From NCBI RefSeq assembly GCF_965363235.1, contig NC_134850.1, forward strand, positions 38,622,602 to 38,686,601: a stretch of DNA of 64,000 bases. The letters run 5' to 3'. Position 1 is the first letter of the stretch, and each line of letters opens with the position of its first letter. The position numbers and the translations under genes were made by a program. Below the pieces are notes generated by a model. That model was not told the DNA's origin and did no database searches. It was given only the letters and a program-made list of their open reading frames with translations. Source of the stretch: Mytilus galloprovincialis. Lineage: Eukaryota > Mollusca > Bivalvia > Mytilida > Mytilidae. This document shows, piece by piece, positions 28,101-43,100 of this stretch.

Positions 28101-31100
28101 TGTTAGTCTAGTAAGTCAAAACTGTCACAAGATAAAATTGAGTGCTTGTTACAAACATAAAATTGATCAGGTGTGGGGAATATGTCAATGATACTGAACT
28201 GCCTATGGCTTATAGAGAAGATATAATATTACATAGCACAGCATTTAATGTTTGAATTATGATTGATCATTGAACTGTTTAAACTTAGTACTTATTATTT
28301 TTTTTCTTTTTTCAGTTGTCAGCTTGTCTGATAGGTTCCTCAACTATAACCAGCAAGAGACCAGTCAACTAGAAGATGAAGCTGCTGAGTATATTCTTAC
28401 TCCTCTGTGTGACTTACCAGCATTTGATCCAGACACTCCTTCACTCAACCAGTTCTGGACCTCTATTGGCAACCTGAAGCTACCAACTGGTAAACTACAG
28501 TTTCAGCACCTGTTTGCACTCAGCAAAGTTGTACTAGCCCTGCCACACTCCAATGCTGACACAGAAAGAACTTTTTCCATGCTAAAGAAGATCCAGGCTG
28601 ACCCCAGAGACAACCTAGCTGATAAGACCATCCACAGTCTACTTAGTGTTAAGATCAACAACCCAACAGACTGTCACCAGTATAAACCAGAACCTGAACT
28701 AGTCAAAGCAGCAAAGTCAGCTTGTGCCTTATACAAACAGTCTCTTTCTTGAATTGTGTTTGAACTCATTTTGAACAATGATTAGTGCTCTTGTTGATGT
28801 AAAAACTGTGCTTTATATGTTTATTTAAATTATGTTCTCTTATGACATTTAAACAAGTGTGCTTTAACTGTTGCTTAATATAATTTTTCAATTTAGTGCT
28901 TTAATATAAACATAAGAAACATTCAACATAGTGACTATTGTTTGAAATTTTATATTGTTCTCTTATTGTAACTTGTTATAACATATCTTAATATATTAGA
29001 TGAATAAAAAATTGAAAACCACTTATCTTCTATTATTATCAAGTAAAAATGGCTATACAGGTGTTTAAAGGTATAGAATCATTGTTATTTCATCAAAAAA
29101 GGAATATATGTAGTTTCAACACACACAAAAAACAATGCGTACGACGAAAAAAGGGTCGATAAAAAATCTCCAGTTTTGAGACCCAAACTCCAGCTGAAAA
29201 TTTCCAAATCTCCAGTTGTGGCTTGACCACTCTGTCACATGTATGGTATATCATCATTGGTCTGTACTTCCGTTAGGATGATTGTTAAGGTCTCAACACC
29301 TGAACAATCTGTACATGGTGTATACAGCAGTCTACAAAATAATATTCAAGAATATTGTTAAAATGACACCATACACTGCTCGTACTATTGCTTTTCAGTG
29401 TCTTGTAAACTGCATAATCTGAGTTTCAAAATCCCAATTAGGCATATATTTTTAAAAGTTCACTTCATAATGATAAGGTGTACTTGGTCTCCAGTTGTGT
29501 TTGGATGGTACTGTACAAACTGCCATCTCTTTTAAAAAGGACAAAAATGGTCACACCATTTCAAATTTTCAAATCAACAATCAGATCAGTTTATAACTAT
29601 AAAATTTACTTAAAAATGACCTGGTGACCTGAGGCAATTTTCAAACATGACCTTGTAACCCAAGGGGATAATCTATACTGCATCCAAACAGTATTTCTTT
29701 ATATGATATATGCTATTCATTCATTACTGTTCTATTACAAGAGGCTTTTTACGGTCACCATCACCAATTTTTGGAATGTTTATTGTTTCAATAACAACAT
29801 ATTTTCAGTCTTAGAGCTGTAGATATGAGAAAATTCTTATAATCTGATATTTTATCAGTTGTGTCCTATTTCTGTGACATTTTGACATAAGTTTGGAATT
29901 GTATGGCGAGTGATGCATGCAAAGCAAGCCATGTCTACCCTGTCAAAGCACCCCATCTCCCTCCTTGTTGAGTTCATGACACTCCTGCAAGTTTCTTGTT
30001 ACCATGATTTGTATTCCTAATCTTATTATGAAATTTTTATATACATGAAGTTCTGTCGCCTTAATTTTGACCTTTCAGTAATATATTATTGGAAGAGTCA
30101 CTTACATGCCATCTTTAAAAAGCAGTGTTTTTCCAAGAATGTTTGTTTGACTGCTGAGATAGAATGCAACCACATCACCTTCTTCATCTGTAGCCTCCAA
30201 CTGGTATTGTAATGTACCTAAGAAATAGTAAAAAAATCATCATCATCAAGGGTTAAATATATGTCTTAGGAGAAATAAATTGGGAGTGTACAGGGGACAC
30301 AGATAATGCCCCAGCCTGCATATCATATAAAGTGATAAAGGGACATTACTAAAGAACGGTAAAAGTGATGCTTCCCAAATTTGCACTTTATCTGAGTTTC
30401 CTGGTAATGAGTGTTGTTGAGTAGTCTTACAACATTTGGGAGAGGCCAACTAAAAATGAAAAATTCAGCATTTTTTATGTTTGTAGAGGGGAATAACTCA
30501 AGAACAGTAGAAGAGACGCCCCCAATTTAGAATTTGATCTGTATCATGTGGTAATTAGTATTGTATATAAGTTTCATTACATTTGGTTGAGTTAAACAAA
30601 AGTTCTGCAATTTTTCCAATATAAATGGACATTATTATTAAACTCTATACTGGAGGCATCCAATGATAAACTTATCTGTGTTTTTAGGTAATAAGCATAG
30701 TCTATAAGTTTCATAAAATTTAGTTGAGGCAAACTAAAGTTAAGAGAACAGACACCAATTTTGAGACTTAAATCTTTTAACATTTACCTATATTAAGTAT
30801 ATATAATATGCTTTTATTATTTATGAGGGGGGATAGGACCTTTATTGGGACTCCAGGATCAGGTGTTTTGAGATTGACCCTTTCGGTATTGGGGAATTCT
30901 TTTTTGAATTTTGGGATGTAGGGATTTAAATTTATTTAAATTAGGACCTCAGGATTTTCTGTTTTTAAGCCCGGGATTTCGGGATCAGGACCTCTCCTAC
31001 CCCTCTCATTTATTGCAGAAATTTTTCCTTCTTTAAAAAATTAATGACTAGTTCACTGTAGCTCCTTACAATGTTTTTTTTTTTTTTACAAACATCAAAA

Positions 31101-34100
31101 CCAAAGTATTGGAAGAAATAGGAATTAATCAATTTCTTTCTTTCGTCATCCCTTTCCATACACATTATCACAAGTTGTATACCTTCATCTTCTTTGATGG
31201 AAATAAACCTGTCACTGATGAGTGTTGGTGGAGAATTATACACCTTATTTGATACAATAAACACAGCAAATTGTGTCTCTTCTGAGAAATAGGAAACCGA
31301 TTCATTAGTTTGGTTGATACCATCTACTTTTTCTCTCCATGTTTTACAAATCTAAAATATAAATGTATTTCACATTGATTATATAAATTACTACCTCGAA
31401 TGTTATATTATCAGCAAAATGTCATACACAAATTCTTGTTTGATTGGATATACTAGTAATACAGGAACAGATCAATGATTTTTCCGACAGTGGCCAATAA
31501 CTGAAACTGTGTATGTGTTTTAAACATTTTTTTTGGGAGGGGGGGGGGGGGGGGGGAGCAATTATAAATCAACTTTATTTATTCTAATGTGTTCAAAGCT
31601 GTTTTAAATATGTTCAGCATTGAAACCAAAACTACACAGGTTGGTCCCCCTAAAGTTTATTTTTTTAATAAATTATTAAAACAAAATACAAATTCTCTAC
31701 ATGGTAACATTTGCATAAAATGATAAATTATTCTACAAATTTGAGAAATATGAAAATGGATAAAAAAGTTGGTCAGGATGAGGTTGATTGATTCCTTTGT
31801 TTTCAGGAGGTTTAATGAATAATTTAGTGTCCAGATAATAATATAACCTGAACTGTCTTTGTGCCTTCTCCATCATCAACTTCTAATTCTGATGTTTCAC
31901 CACAGGTCTTCCCTGTCAACTCCCACTGCTGTAGATCTAATCATCAAACAAAATATCAGAAGTTATCATAAATTTTGCACCAATTGACAGTAGACTTAAA
32001 ATGTTTCACATATTGGTTAGTTTTAATTGGCAAAGTTAAGTTTTTTGAAGATAGTTTACTTTACTATATCATGAAATAGCTTCAGGTAAAATATTAATGC
32101 ACTTTACATTTTTTTTATGATAAACATTTACTAATGATAAAAAAAAAGAAGATGTAGTGTGAGCTACTGCTTTAGTTTATACCTCAATCTTGCAATGGAG
32201 TGGAAGGAAATGTGTCACAGGGTAAAACTTACCAATATGAATCTTGTTAGTAAAAAGGAATAAGCTTTGTTGGAAATTGCAAAGGAAAATACAAACAGAA
32301 ATATTTTAAGAATATTTGATATTGACATACAAGTATTCCAATGAGCCAGAACTGTTCTGTTGTCTCTATTCTCGCCCACAGTATCAGGATATGTAATATT
32401 CATTGGTCCTGGCAAAGGTAGGTGACCAACTGGTATCACAGAAAATGTCATTACCATGGAATGTATTCTGGAAAAAAATATAAATAAAATATCCTAGTTA
32501 TGTGGATTTTTAAGGATATATACCAATTCTGTGTGTTAAGAAAAAGACAGCTTATCATTTTGATTACTTAAAATTTTCCATTCAAAATTGGCAAAATAGT
32601 GTAACAGGCTCTATGGGACACTTTCTAGATATATAACTAGTGAAAGTGATAAGCCTTGGAAATAGGTCATTATTTCAATCTTGGTAATATGTAATAAGGC
32701 CAATTAAGATTTTAAGATGGTCTATAAAAAGGTTGCTGAATAAATGCACCTGTCAATCAAATATCAATTATTTTTCCTAAAAACTTATTAAAATCACAAC
32801 AACCAACATTAGACATTGATAAGCATGGGCAGTGGTACTATAAGATAGAGAATGGAATATTTTAATGTCTACAACTAATTGATAAGGTACAATAGTTCAA
32901 GCTGTGATACCTTTTGTATAGTACTCTTTCAACCATATCCTGTGTAGTTGCAGGGTTGACTATATAAGGTTGAAAATCAGGAGAGGAATCAGACCCATAT
33001 TCTGTGGTTAGATCTTCATCAGATATTGGCTGAAGTACAATGGTCTGTCCCTCTACCAATCCTATTTATCAAATGTTTACATATAATTAAAAATTCAAAC
33101 CTTAGGGAACACACAAAGTTTAAGATGTTATCGTTTTCAAGTTCAAACATTTATTGTAAAAAAACAAGATTTTTTAAAGTAGTAAAAATATAATCTCTTT
33201 CTTAAACAAATTCAAGAAGTAGAAATTACTCTAAATGTAGTTATCATTTAAGCTATCTGGTGTGTCTTCTATGTTCATGTGTTATTTTGTTACTATGGTT
33301 TTGTTTGGCAGTCATACACAATAAGAACAATCAGAAAATTTACAGTTAAATGTACTTGTTCAAATATTGTGATGCTTCTCAAGGAATGACACGTAAAATT
33401 TACATTGACTAGGGTAAAATGACATTTGCATGGCAATTGAGACTACACACAACTAATAAAATTTTATAAAAATGAAACATGAATATCTTATTGGCAAATC
33501 AATAAAAAAAATCTGCAAAAAGGTTGTTTATCGTTCTTTTGCATGTCAATTTTGTTTTAAATTTTAATTATGTATTATAAAGATTCCTAAAACAACTAGT
33601 ACAAATTAATATTTCATTGAACTAAGGTTTAGTGTGACATTGATATTTGCTGAACTAGTATGCATTTTTCTTTCACAGCTAGCTGAAGCCAACTTACAGG
33701 TGCAGGATTTTTTTTGTGTTAAAAACCCATTGGTGACCTTCAACTGTTTTCTGCTCTCTGGTCAGGTTGTTGTCTTTTTGACACGTTCCCTGTTCCCATG
33801 CATTTTTAATTTTATAGTATATTTACCTTCAGGAGTCTTCACTACAATCATATTTGTATTTCGTTTTCTCCTTTTGGATCCTGTTTCAATAGACTGTACA
33901 AGTTCAATGGACTCCCCATGTTCAGAGGTCTTCAATACAGTTTTATCATTTGTAATTAGTATACTTCCTAATGACTTGTTAGTACAGAGTACTGCTTCAT
34001 TACAAACTCTCATGGTCAGAAATAATGTTCGTCCTGGTTCCATATGGAAAATGCTAGTTTTGTTTTCAGCCAGCTGTGAAGATACAGTTTGTAGCTCTGA

Positions 34101-37100
34101 CAGACGACTTACTTTGATGCCATCAAGTAACAAATATCCATCTTTGATAGAAGCTGATCCTGATACATTGTAACCAACCCAGGTACAAGGAAAAATATCA
34201 TCTTTATTTTCATCTGTTCCAATACACAAATCTAAACAAAAAGTAGAGCGATTCATTTCATATATATACATAAAAAGCTGACATTTAAGGTCAAGTTTGC
34301 ACCGGTACACTGGTCTAATTTCAAGTATTTTAAATTTAATGTAAAATTTACTGGTATTGGGTATGGATGTCTGCCTATAGTAGAATAGTAACATTAAGAC
34401 TCTATTAGTCAATCTTTGGTACAAGTGTTGGTAAATTATTATCTTATTGATTTTTACCCTGCATCCATTTCAATTTATTGGTTTAATTAAGCTACATGGA
34501 TTACTGATTTTGGTCTTGCACTTCAGTAAAAGATGTCTTCACCAACAACCATTAAAAGAAATTTTGATATAAATAAACTGCAAGACACCAAAGTAAAACA
34601 AGAATTTAACCTGCAGATAAAGAACAGATTTCAGGTCCTAGAAGACACAATAGAAGAAACATCAGAACCAGCATCGATAAACAACAAATGGTTGAAAGTA
34701 GAAGAAATATACAAAGAAACCAGTGAAAAAGTTCTTGGCTATAAAAGACAAATACATAAAGAATGGATTACACAAGGAACATGGAAATTGATTGATGAAA
34801 GAAAAGAAATAAACAACAAACTCTGTCAGACTTATTCAGAAAGAATAAAAGATAAGCTGAGGAAGGAATACTCAGAATGCAATAAGAAAGTGAAGAAAGC
34901 AACACAAACTGACAAAAGAAAGTATACAGAAGACCTTGCAAAAGAAGTAGAAAATGCTGCATCCAACCAGAGAAATGGACAGGTTGTAAAACAGCTATGC
35001 AACAAGAAAACTAATAAGAGCATGCCAATTAAAGACAAACAAAACAACACATTATCATCTGAAAAAGAACAAAAGGAAAGATGGAAAGAACATTTTCAAG
35101 AAGTTCTCAATAGAAAAGAACCAGAAAATACAGTTAGCATCGATATCACAGAAACACCATTAGAATTAGATATAGATCTTTATGCGCCAACCAAACTAGA
35201 AATCCAGAGAGCACTTAAAAGTTTAAGGAATAGAAAGGCACCAGGCATTGACCAATTAAATGATGAACTCTTTAAAGCTGATGCTAAGCAAACATCAGAT
35301 ATCCTTTACCCAGTTTTTAAAGAAATTTGGGAGAACAACATCATACCAGACAACTGGTCCGAAGGTGACATCATAAGGATACCAAAGAAAGGTGATCTTA
35401 CTAATTGCAATAACTGGAGAGATATCACTCTTCTCTCTCTCTTCTCTCTATTCCTAGTAAAGTATTTTGCAAAATCCTAATTTCAAGAATTAAAACAGCT
35501 ATAGACAGAACACTGCGACAAGAACAGGCAGGTTTTAGACAAGGACTAAGCTGTATAGACCACATATTTGTCCTCAGAAACATCCTTGAACAATGTGCAG
35601 AATGGCAAAGAAAAATAATCATCAACTTTGTAGATTTTGAAAAGGCTTTTGACAGCTTACACAGACAGGGATTATGGACCATCTTAAAAAGCTATGGAAT
35701 TCCTGAAAAAATAACACAACTCATCAAAGCCTTCTACGACAACTTTAAATGCACTGTAGACTCTGACCCAGACACTAGTTTTTTGGTAAAATCTGGAGTG
35801 AGGCAAGGATGTGTGATGTCCTCTCTCTTGTTTATCATTGCAGTCGACTGGGTGATGAAATCAACAATGTCAAATACCAACAACGGAATAAGGTGGACAC
35901 TCACTTCAAACCTAGAGGATATAGACTATGCAGATGATCTAGCATTAGTATCCCATACTGAAAATCAAATGAAAGAAAAAACGGAGAGATTAGAACAGAA
36001 TGCCAGAATGATTGGTTTGAAAATCAACTCTAAGAAAACACAAATAATGACAGTAAACATGCTTAATAGACCAAACTGAAAATCTATAACAGCTGTGTAA
36101 CATCAGTTTTACTTTATGGAGCTGAATACTGGAGAATGACCGAAAAAGACATTAACAGGTTATCCAGCTTTCATAACACCTGCCTACGTAGAATCATGAA
36201 GATATACTGGCCAAACAAAATAACTAATGAAGATCTTCATAAGAAAACAAAAAGCTAAGATATTGAAACCACTCTGCTACAGAAAAGATGGAGATGGCTT
36301 GGTCATGTCCTAAGAAAATCACAAGGAGATATGACCAAAGTTGCATTAAGATGGACACCAGAGGGAAAAAGGAAGAGAGGACGACCAAAAACAACATGGC
36401 GTAGAACAATAGAAACAGAGATGAAAGAGAGAGGTTACACCTGGGGAACTATTGAGAAAAAAGCAGAAAACAGAGAGGAGTGGCGGCAACTTGTCCTTGC
36501 CCTATGTGCCAAAAGGCATAACAAGGACTAAGTAAGTACTTCAGTAATATGGTTTTCATGCAAATAACATCCCTGTTTGACCAATGATCTGCCAAACCAT
36601 CAGATTTGTCACTGTGACTTACCATATCTTTTTACAGACTTATCTTCACTAATAGTAAAAGTGAATCCTATACTTGTAGGATCCGTACTCTCCATGGCAT
36701 CAACAGGAACTACTGATTCGTTAAATGGTCTGACTTCTCCTAGGATAGTATTATTTAGGTTGTCTACTTCTGGTGGCTCTAACAGTACTACAACACCTTA
36801 AATGTAGATGTTAGCTCAAATTATCATCTTATCAATTAATTATTGGTTGAATTGTTTTATTGCTGTTAAATGTAATTTCATAACAATTGACTATCATGTA
36901 AGCATGCATAAGTCTTCAAATTGATTTGTTGAATGGTAGATACCCAAAACAGGGGCAGGGTCTTTCAATTTTTTTCATTAGAGAAATGTAGGAATGAATG
37001 TGATCACTATCATTGTTAATCTGTGCTCATTATCAAGCTCATTAAATACCTTGCTGATATACATTTCATAATTAAATGTTAACAAGACCACGTCCACTGT

Positions 37101-40100
37101 ATTTTTGTCCATCTGATGCGGTAAGCCTTTTTCAACTGATTTTTATAGTTCATTCTTACAATGCGTTCTTTTGTACTGTTATACCACTGTACCAGGTTAG
37201 GGTGAGGGTTGGGATCCCGCTAACATGTTTAACCCCGCCACATTATTTATGTATGTGCCTGTCCCAAGTCAGGATCGAGCCTGTAATTCAGTGGTTGTCG
37301 TTTGTTTATGTGTTACATATTTGTTTTTCTTCATTTTTTTACATAAATAAGGCTGTTAGTTTTCTCGTTTGAATTGTTTTACATTGTCTTATCGGGCCTT
37401 TTATAGCTCGCTATGCGGTATGGGCTTTGATCATTGTTGAAGGCCGTACGGTGACCTATAGTTGTTAATGTCTGTGTTATTTTGGTCTTTTGTGGATAGT
37501 TGTCTCATTGGCAATCATACCACATCTTCTTTTTTATAAGAATGTGTCCCAAGTACATGGATGCCCCATCCGCACTATCATTTTCTATGTTCATTGGACC
37601 TTGGAATTGGGATAAATTCTTTAATTTGGCATTATAATAAGAAAGATCATATCATAGGGAACATGTTTACTAAGTTTCAAGTTGATCAGATTTCAACTTC
37701 ATCAAAAACTAATACAACCAAAAACTTTATACTAAAAGGGGACAGACGACAATTAAACTGACAGATGGACGGACAGATGAACAGACAGACGGATGCACAG
37801 ACCAGAAAACAAAATGCCCATAAATGGGGCATAAAAAAAAAATATGTCTGGCTTGAAAGTTAAAAGGCCAAATAGTACCTTTTGAAACAAGAATGTGTCC
37901 ATAGTACACGGATGCCCCACTCGCACTATCATTTTCCATGTTCAGTGGACCATGAAATTGGGGTCAAAATTTTACTTTGGCATTTAAATTAGAAAGATCA
38001 TATCATAGGGAACATGAATTTTTTTGTGTACTTAGTTTCAAGTTGATTGGACTTCAACTTCATCAAAAACTACCTTGACCAAAAACTTTAACCTGAACTT
38101 CGTATTATCATTTTCTCTAAGTTCAGTGGACCGTGAAATTGGGGTCAAAACTTTAATTTGGCATTAAAATTAGAAAGATTATATCATGGGGAACATGTGT
38201 ACTAAGTTTAAAGTTGATTGGACTTCAACTTCATCAAAAACTACCTTGACCAAAAACTTTAACCTGAATCCAGACGAACAGATGCACAACGGATGGATGG
38301 ACGGACGGACAGACAGCGCTACGTACAGACCAGAAAAAATAATCTACTATCGCAGGTGGGGCAATCGTAGGTGGGGCATAAAAATAAATGCCAGTGTTAA
38401 TAAATTAACAGTGTTAAACATTAATGGTTACAGTTTAACTGGCCTTAACACCAACTTATATGTGTAACCAATGCAAAAGTTTGTGTATTGCTTACCATAA
38501 GAATCATTCCATTGAGTAGGTTTCCCACCTCCATTGATACAGATAATAGACACGTAATATGTATGGTTATGTTGGAGAATGCCTTCAAATGATGAATTAA
38601 TGCCTGTCATCATGGTGCCAACTGACTGAAAACTTTGAAGTTCTTCTCCACCAGGAGTTTCACCTATGGCCCAAAGGCTCTCCTTAATAAAGATTTAACA
38701 TATCAGTTGAATTAATAGTGATTTAAGATACCCAAAAATAGAATAAGAATTTGTCTGAGGACACAAATGCACCTGCTCAAGCTTTGCAACTTTCCAAGTT
38801 GATAAGTGGCACAACTCTGGAAAATAAATGACCCATCGCATATCAAAAGTGGGATTATAATGATTCATTTAAATTGATGTGTATATAACAAAGATCATAT
38901 AATTCAAAAGTAGCCATGATTCATTAAAATTTATTGCAGATATAAAGTTTTTCTCAAAATTTGAAGGAAAAGTATATATCATAATAAGATTTCTTTTAGA
39001 ACCTTTTCAAATTTTACCTTTAATTCCTCTATTCAACATCTAAAGCTATTTAATTATCATTAATTTGCTTAAATAATTTCCAAATAATTTGGCTCTCTAA
39101 AGAAGATATTTTGTTACCTTTACAAGACTTTCATCATCAGTACACCTCCAAAAAGCTTTAATGGTGTTGTTTGATGCTTGATAACTTATTGGTTGAAACT
39201 GTCCTTGTTCTTCATCAAAGTAAATTGGAGTGGTCAACATGACATCCAAATCAAACACTGGTCCCGAGACATCAATATAAAATCCTGATGATGATGATAG
39301 AGCTGTGTCTCCAGAACCAGTCACAGCCCTTCCTGTAAAATATCAGATATCTATATCTTGTATAATGGATACACGACTACATTTTCATAACAGTCTTAAC
39401 AAAAATCAATAAGGTGGTACCAAACACATTGACTAAAACAAATTTGGCTCGTAAATTTTCATAAAATTTTGACAAAATATTAACCTTGACCCTTTGACAA
39501 AATTACAAAAATTTAAAAAGAATTTACACACAGTTTTATGTGAAAAATTACACTGGATACATAGCAGTTTGATAAACATTAGTTTTGATCAATAAGAAGC
39601 TTAATATTCCCGTAATAGTGAAACGTGATTAAAACATTCTGCTTACTTTTACAGAGTTATCTCCCTGTAATGTTACGTACCACCTCAAATAATTTTTTTC
39701 AATGAAGAAATTACAAAGTTACTGTAATAATCTACAACTATCTCACAAAAAGAAATGTCCACATATTAAAGCATCAAAGTGTGAATGTATAATGAAACTT
39801 TACCTGTGAGATAGTATATTATTGTTTTATTATATGAATGTCCAGTTTCGTTCAAATCAGTTACATATGGTATTAGGTTTAAGTCTGTCAAAGTAAAACT
39901 GTAGTCCACAAGTTTATCCTGATCACAATCCTGGTCACAGTTATATCTTGAACATTCTCCAAAGCAAGGTATACAAGGTATTACAACTTCTCTGAAAGGT
40001 TCGATATCTGTAAGAAATTTGTCAGTTCCGATACCGATTTCATACTTGATTATGGGATTAGTTCCTCCTCTGAAAGGATCACCATAGCGACAAAGTGCAC

Positions 40101-43100
40101 CAGTTGGTGGTGGTAGTATCAGATTTTTAAAATATGCTTTCACAGAAAATATGTTGAATGGGTCTGTAATCTCTGGAACATAATTGTCACGATTAAAGAC
40201 ATGCAGCACCAGTTTTGTTGTTTTACTTAGATGTGATATTCCACAAAGTTCTGTTATTTCTTCCTCATTAATAGATACCAAAAGACATAAAGTCATCTGA
40301 AAATTAAATGAAATTTATAATGAGTAATTTCCCTTTGAACAGAAATCTAGTAATTAATAAAAGTATTTCATAAAAAATTTAATTTTAGGGAAAGTTAAAA
40401 AATTAGTCATTTCCCTTTGAACAGAAATCTAGTAATTAATAAGTATTTTATCAAAAATTTAATTCTAGGGAAAGAGCTTTAACTGAACATGGAGAAAAGC
40501 TACAATCGTGAAAATCGAACTTGACTTGCAACTTGTCATGATAAAACAGTACACCAAATATAAAATCACTATCTTTAAGCGTGAAGAAAAAATTTCTAGA
40601 AAACTGATTTGCTGGACTGACAGACAGACAGACAGAGTGCAAATCTAAAGTACACTTTGACTTTTTCGGTAGGGGACCAATAATGATTTTTTTTATTAAA
40701 GATAATATTAAGTCTTGATATAAGAACTTGTATGATAGATAGATGTTGGAGTTTAGGACATCATTCTTTTCAAATCTAACAGTTAAGTAATTTCCTTCAT
40801 TGAATGCAATCAATTCTTTAATCTCTATTCAAATAATCATGAAAATAAAAATAATGCAGATCACAAATTACTACAACAAAATCGGAAAAGGCAAACCCAA
40901 AAAAGAATTATCTACCCCTGCTCAACAATTTTTTTTATAAATATCCTCTTACATCAACTGCATCATCCATTTCTGGTTTAAATATTATCTTAAAGTTGAG
41001 AAATTCTCCTGTAATGTTGTAATCAACAGATGTCTTCATAATAGGCTGAATATCATTGAAGGATCTACACCATGTCACAATCTTGGAATTTTGACCTGGA
41101 AAAAAAACGCAAACCTTTTATTATTGTATTGATTTCAAAGGCACTGTTCATAATTCTGAATTTAAATAAATTGATACAGTATTAAAAAAAAAACACTTTA
41201 GGTTTTAAAAAACTAAACTTTATGTACTCAAGCATAAAATGTAGGTCCATATAGCTTAGCATTTACATAAATGTCTTGTTGAGGTAAATAACACTTTTGG
41301 GAAGCTTTTTGTGGAATTCCAAGCACTGATCCAAGTATCTGTTTGTGTTCTTTCAAACTGTAAAAAGAAGTTTAAAGCCTTTAAAACAGATGATTTTCTG
41401 AATAAGCAATTATAATTTAGCTGAGAGGCACACTGTATAGGTATCGATGAAGCAAAGAAGGGCATTGCATGGGACACCTAAATCTCTGACCTTTGAGCTT
41501 TCATCTTCTTAATTACCATGGATCAACTTTTCTTATAAAGAATGACCAATTTTAGTGAAGCTGTGTGATACATATCCCTTTTAAAAATTTCTTAGTACAT
41601 TGACTTAATTTTTAAAGCAAATTAAAAAATAGTTGACATAATCATTGTTCAAAGAGGTAGAGCCAATTTTCATGCCATTTGTTTCATTCGATAAGATAGG
41701 TAAAATCATGTTTTAAATAGCCAGATAGATGCTAATTATAGTACATGAAAATATGTCACATCATCTATTTTCATACCTTGAACAGGTATTCCTACAAAAA
41801 CAAGGCCAAGACTATTGATTTTTTAATATTGATTTTATTTTATTATTAACATCCTTTATGGAAGGTGCCATACCACGTAACTTGTCAAGGAGCCAAAAAA
41901 TATTGAACAAATTCAAATTGTGATTTTCTCATTCTGAATATATGTATATCTGAATTTGTCGTCTATAAGATAAGATAAGATAATACATGTATATATTTTA
42001 ACGGGAGAACATCTTACATCAGTTGGTCATAGATCACCCTGTGTTACTATCACATGTTATATTGCCTTTTCTGTCATTTTAACAAATCGGCCTTTCGTTT
42101 TGATACAGATGCAACAGCTTCTTGATGTTTTACCTACAATTACGATTTGTAGTGCAACTCATTTGTTCTGTTGTGTTGTTTTATTTTCTGATGACTTAGG
42201 TACCGGTGTAGGGACGGTGGTAAACAATTCAGTACTAATATCTATACAGTTTGTGAATTGGCGACAAAATTGTTTTTGGCTGCATTTGTTACATATAATA
42301 CTATGTTCAAACAAGAGGCTGTCACAACGACAGCAAACCGGATTTATTAACATTTATTTGTGTTCTGGCAATATCACAAGAACCATTACTGATGAATGGT
42401 GAAAGTGAAAATCGTCAATATCAAATTTGACCTCCATTTTGTCATCAGTATCAACATATTAAAATTTGAAAAGCTTAGATTGAATGGTTCATGAGTAAAT
42501 GCAACAACGTGAATGGAAACACCATTTTACGATCTTTCAAGAACCATAACTCCTGAACGGTAAAAATCAAAATCGTCATTTTTGAACTTGACCTCTACTT
42601 TGTCATCAGTAACAACATATTAAAATTTCAAAAGCTTTGGTTGAACGGTTCATGAGAAAATGCACGGACACGACGGGAAACACCATTTTTCAATCTTTCA
42701 AGAACCATAACTCCTGAACGGTAAAAGTCAAAATCGTCATTATTGAACTTGACCTCCATTTTGTCATCAGTAACAGCATATTAAAATTTCGGAAGCTTTG
42801 GTAGAACAGTTCATGCATAAATGCACGGACACGACTGGAAACTCCATTTTTCCATCTTTCAAGAACCATAACTCCTGAACGGTAAAAGTCAAAATCGTCA
42901 TTATTGAACTTGACCTCCATTCTGTCATTAGTAACAACATATTAAAATTTGGGAAGCTTTGGTAAAACAGTTCATACGTAAATGCACGGACACGACTGGA
43001 AACTCCATTTTTCAATCTTTCAAGAACCATAACTCCTGAACGGTAAAAGACAAAATCGCCATTATTTAACTTGACCTTCGTATAGTTGTCAGTAATAACA

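Larger units (their letters stand above)
25462..29246. mobile_element. Filler between duplication copies: hAT element lacking its left end
   Basis: 3,785 bp absent from the distal copy's flank. It starts only about 80 bases before the transposase ATG and ends 12 bases beyond the putative right hAT terminus, so it is almost exactly one element cut near its 5' end. Confidence 0.6.
29247..37693. repeat. Large tandem duplication, distal copy (8.45 kb)
   Basis: Near-identical to 17016-25461. Here the right edge is ancestral: the family C element cut at 25461 continues intact through 37693. The left edge at 29247 is the breakpoint and interrupts exon 24. Confidence 0.93.

Noticed and set aside
41256-41477. 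73-aa minus-strand open frame as a receptor exon
   Set aside because: No acceptor or donor compatible with exons 12 and 13, and the phase does not fit.
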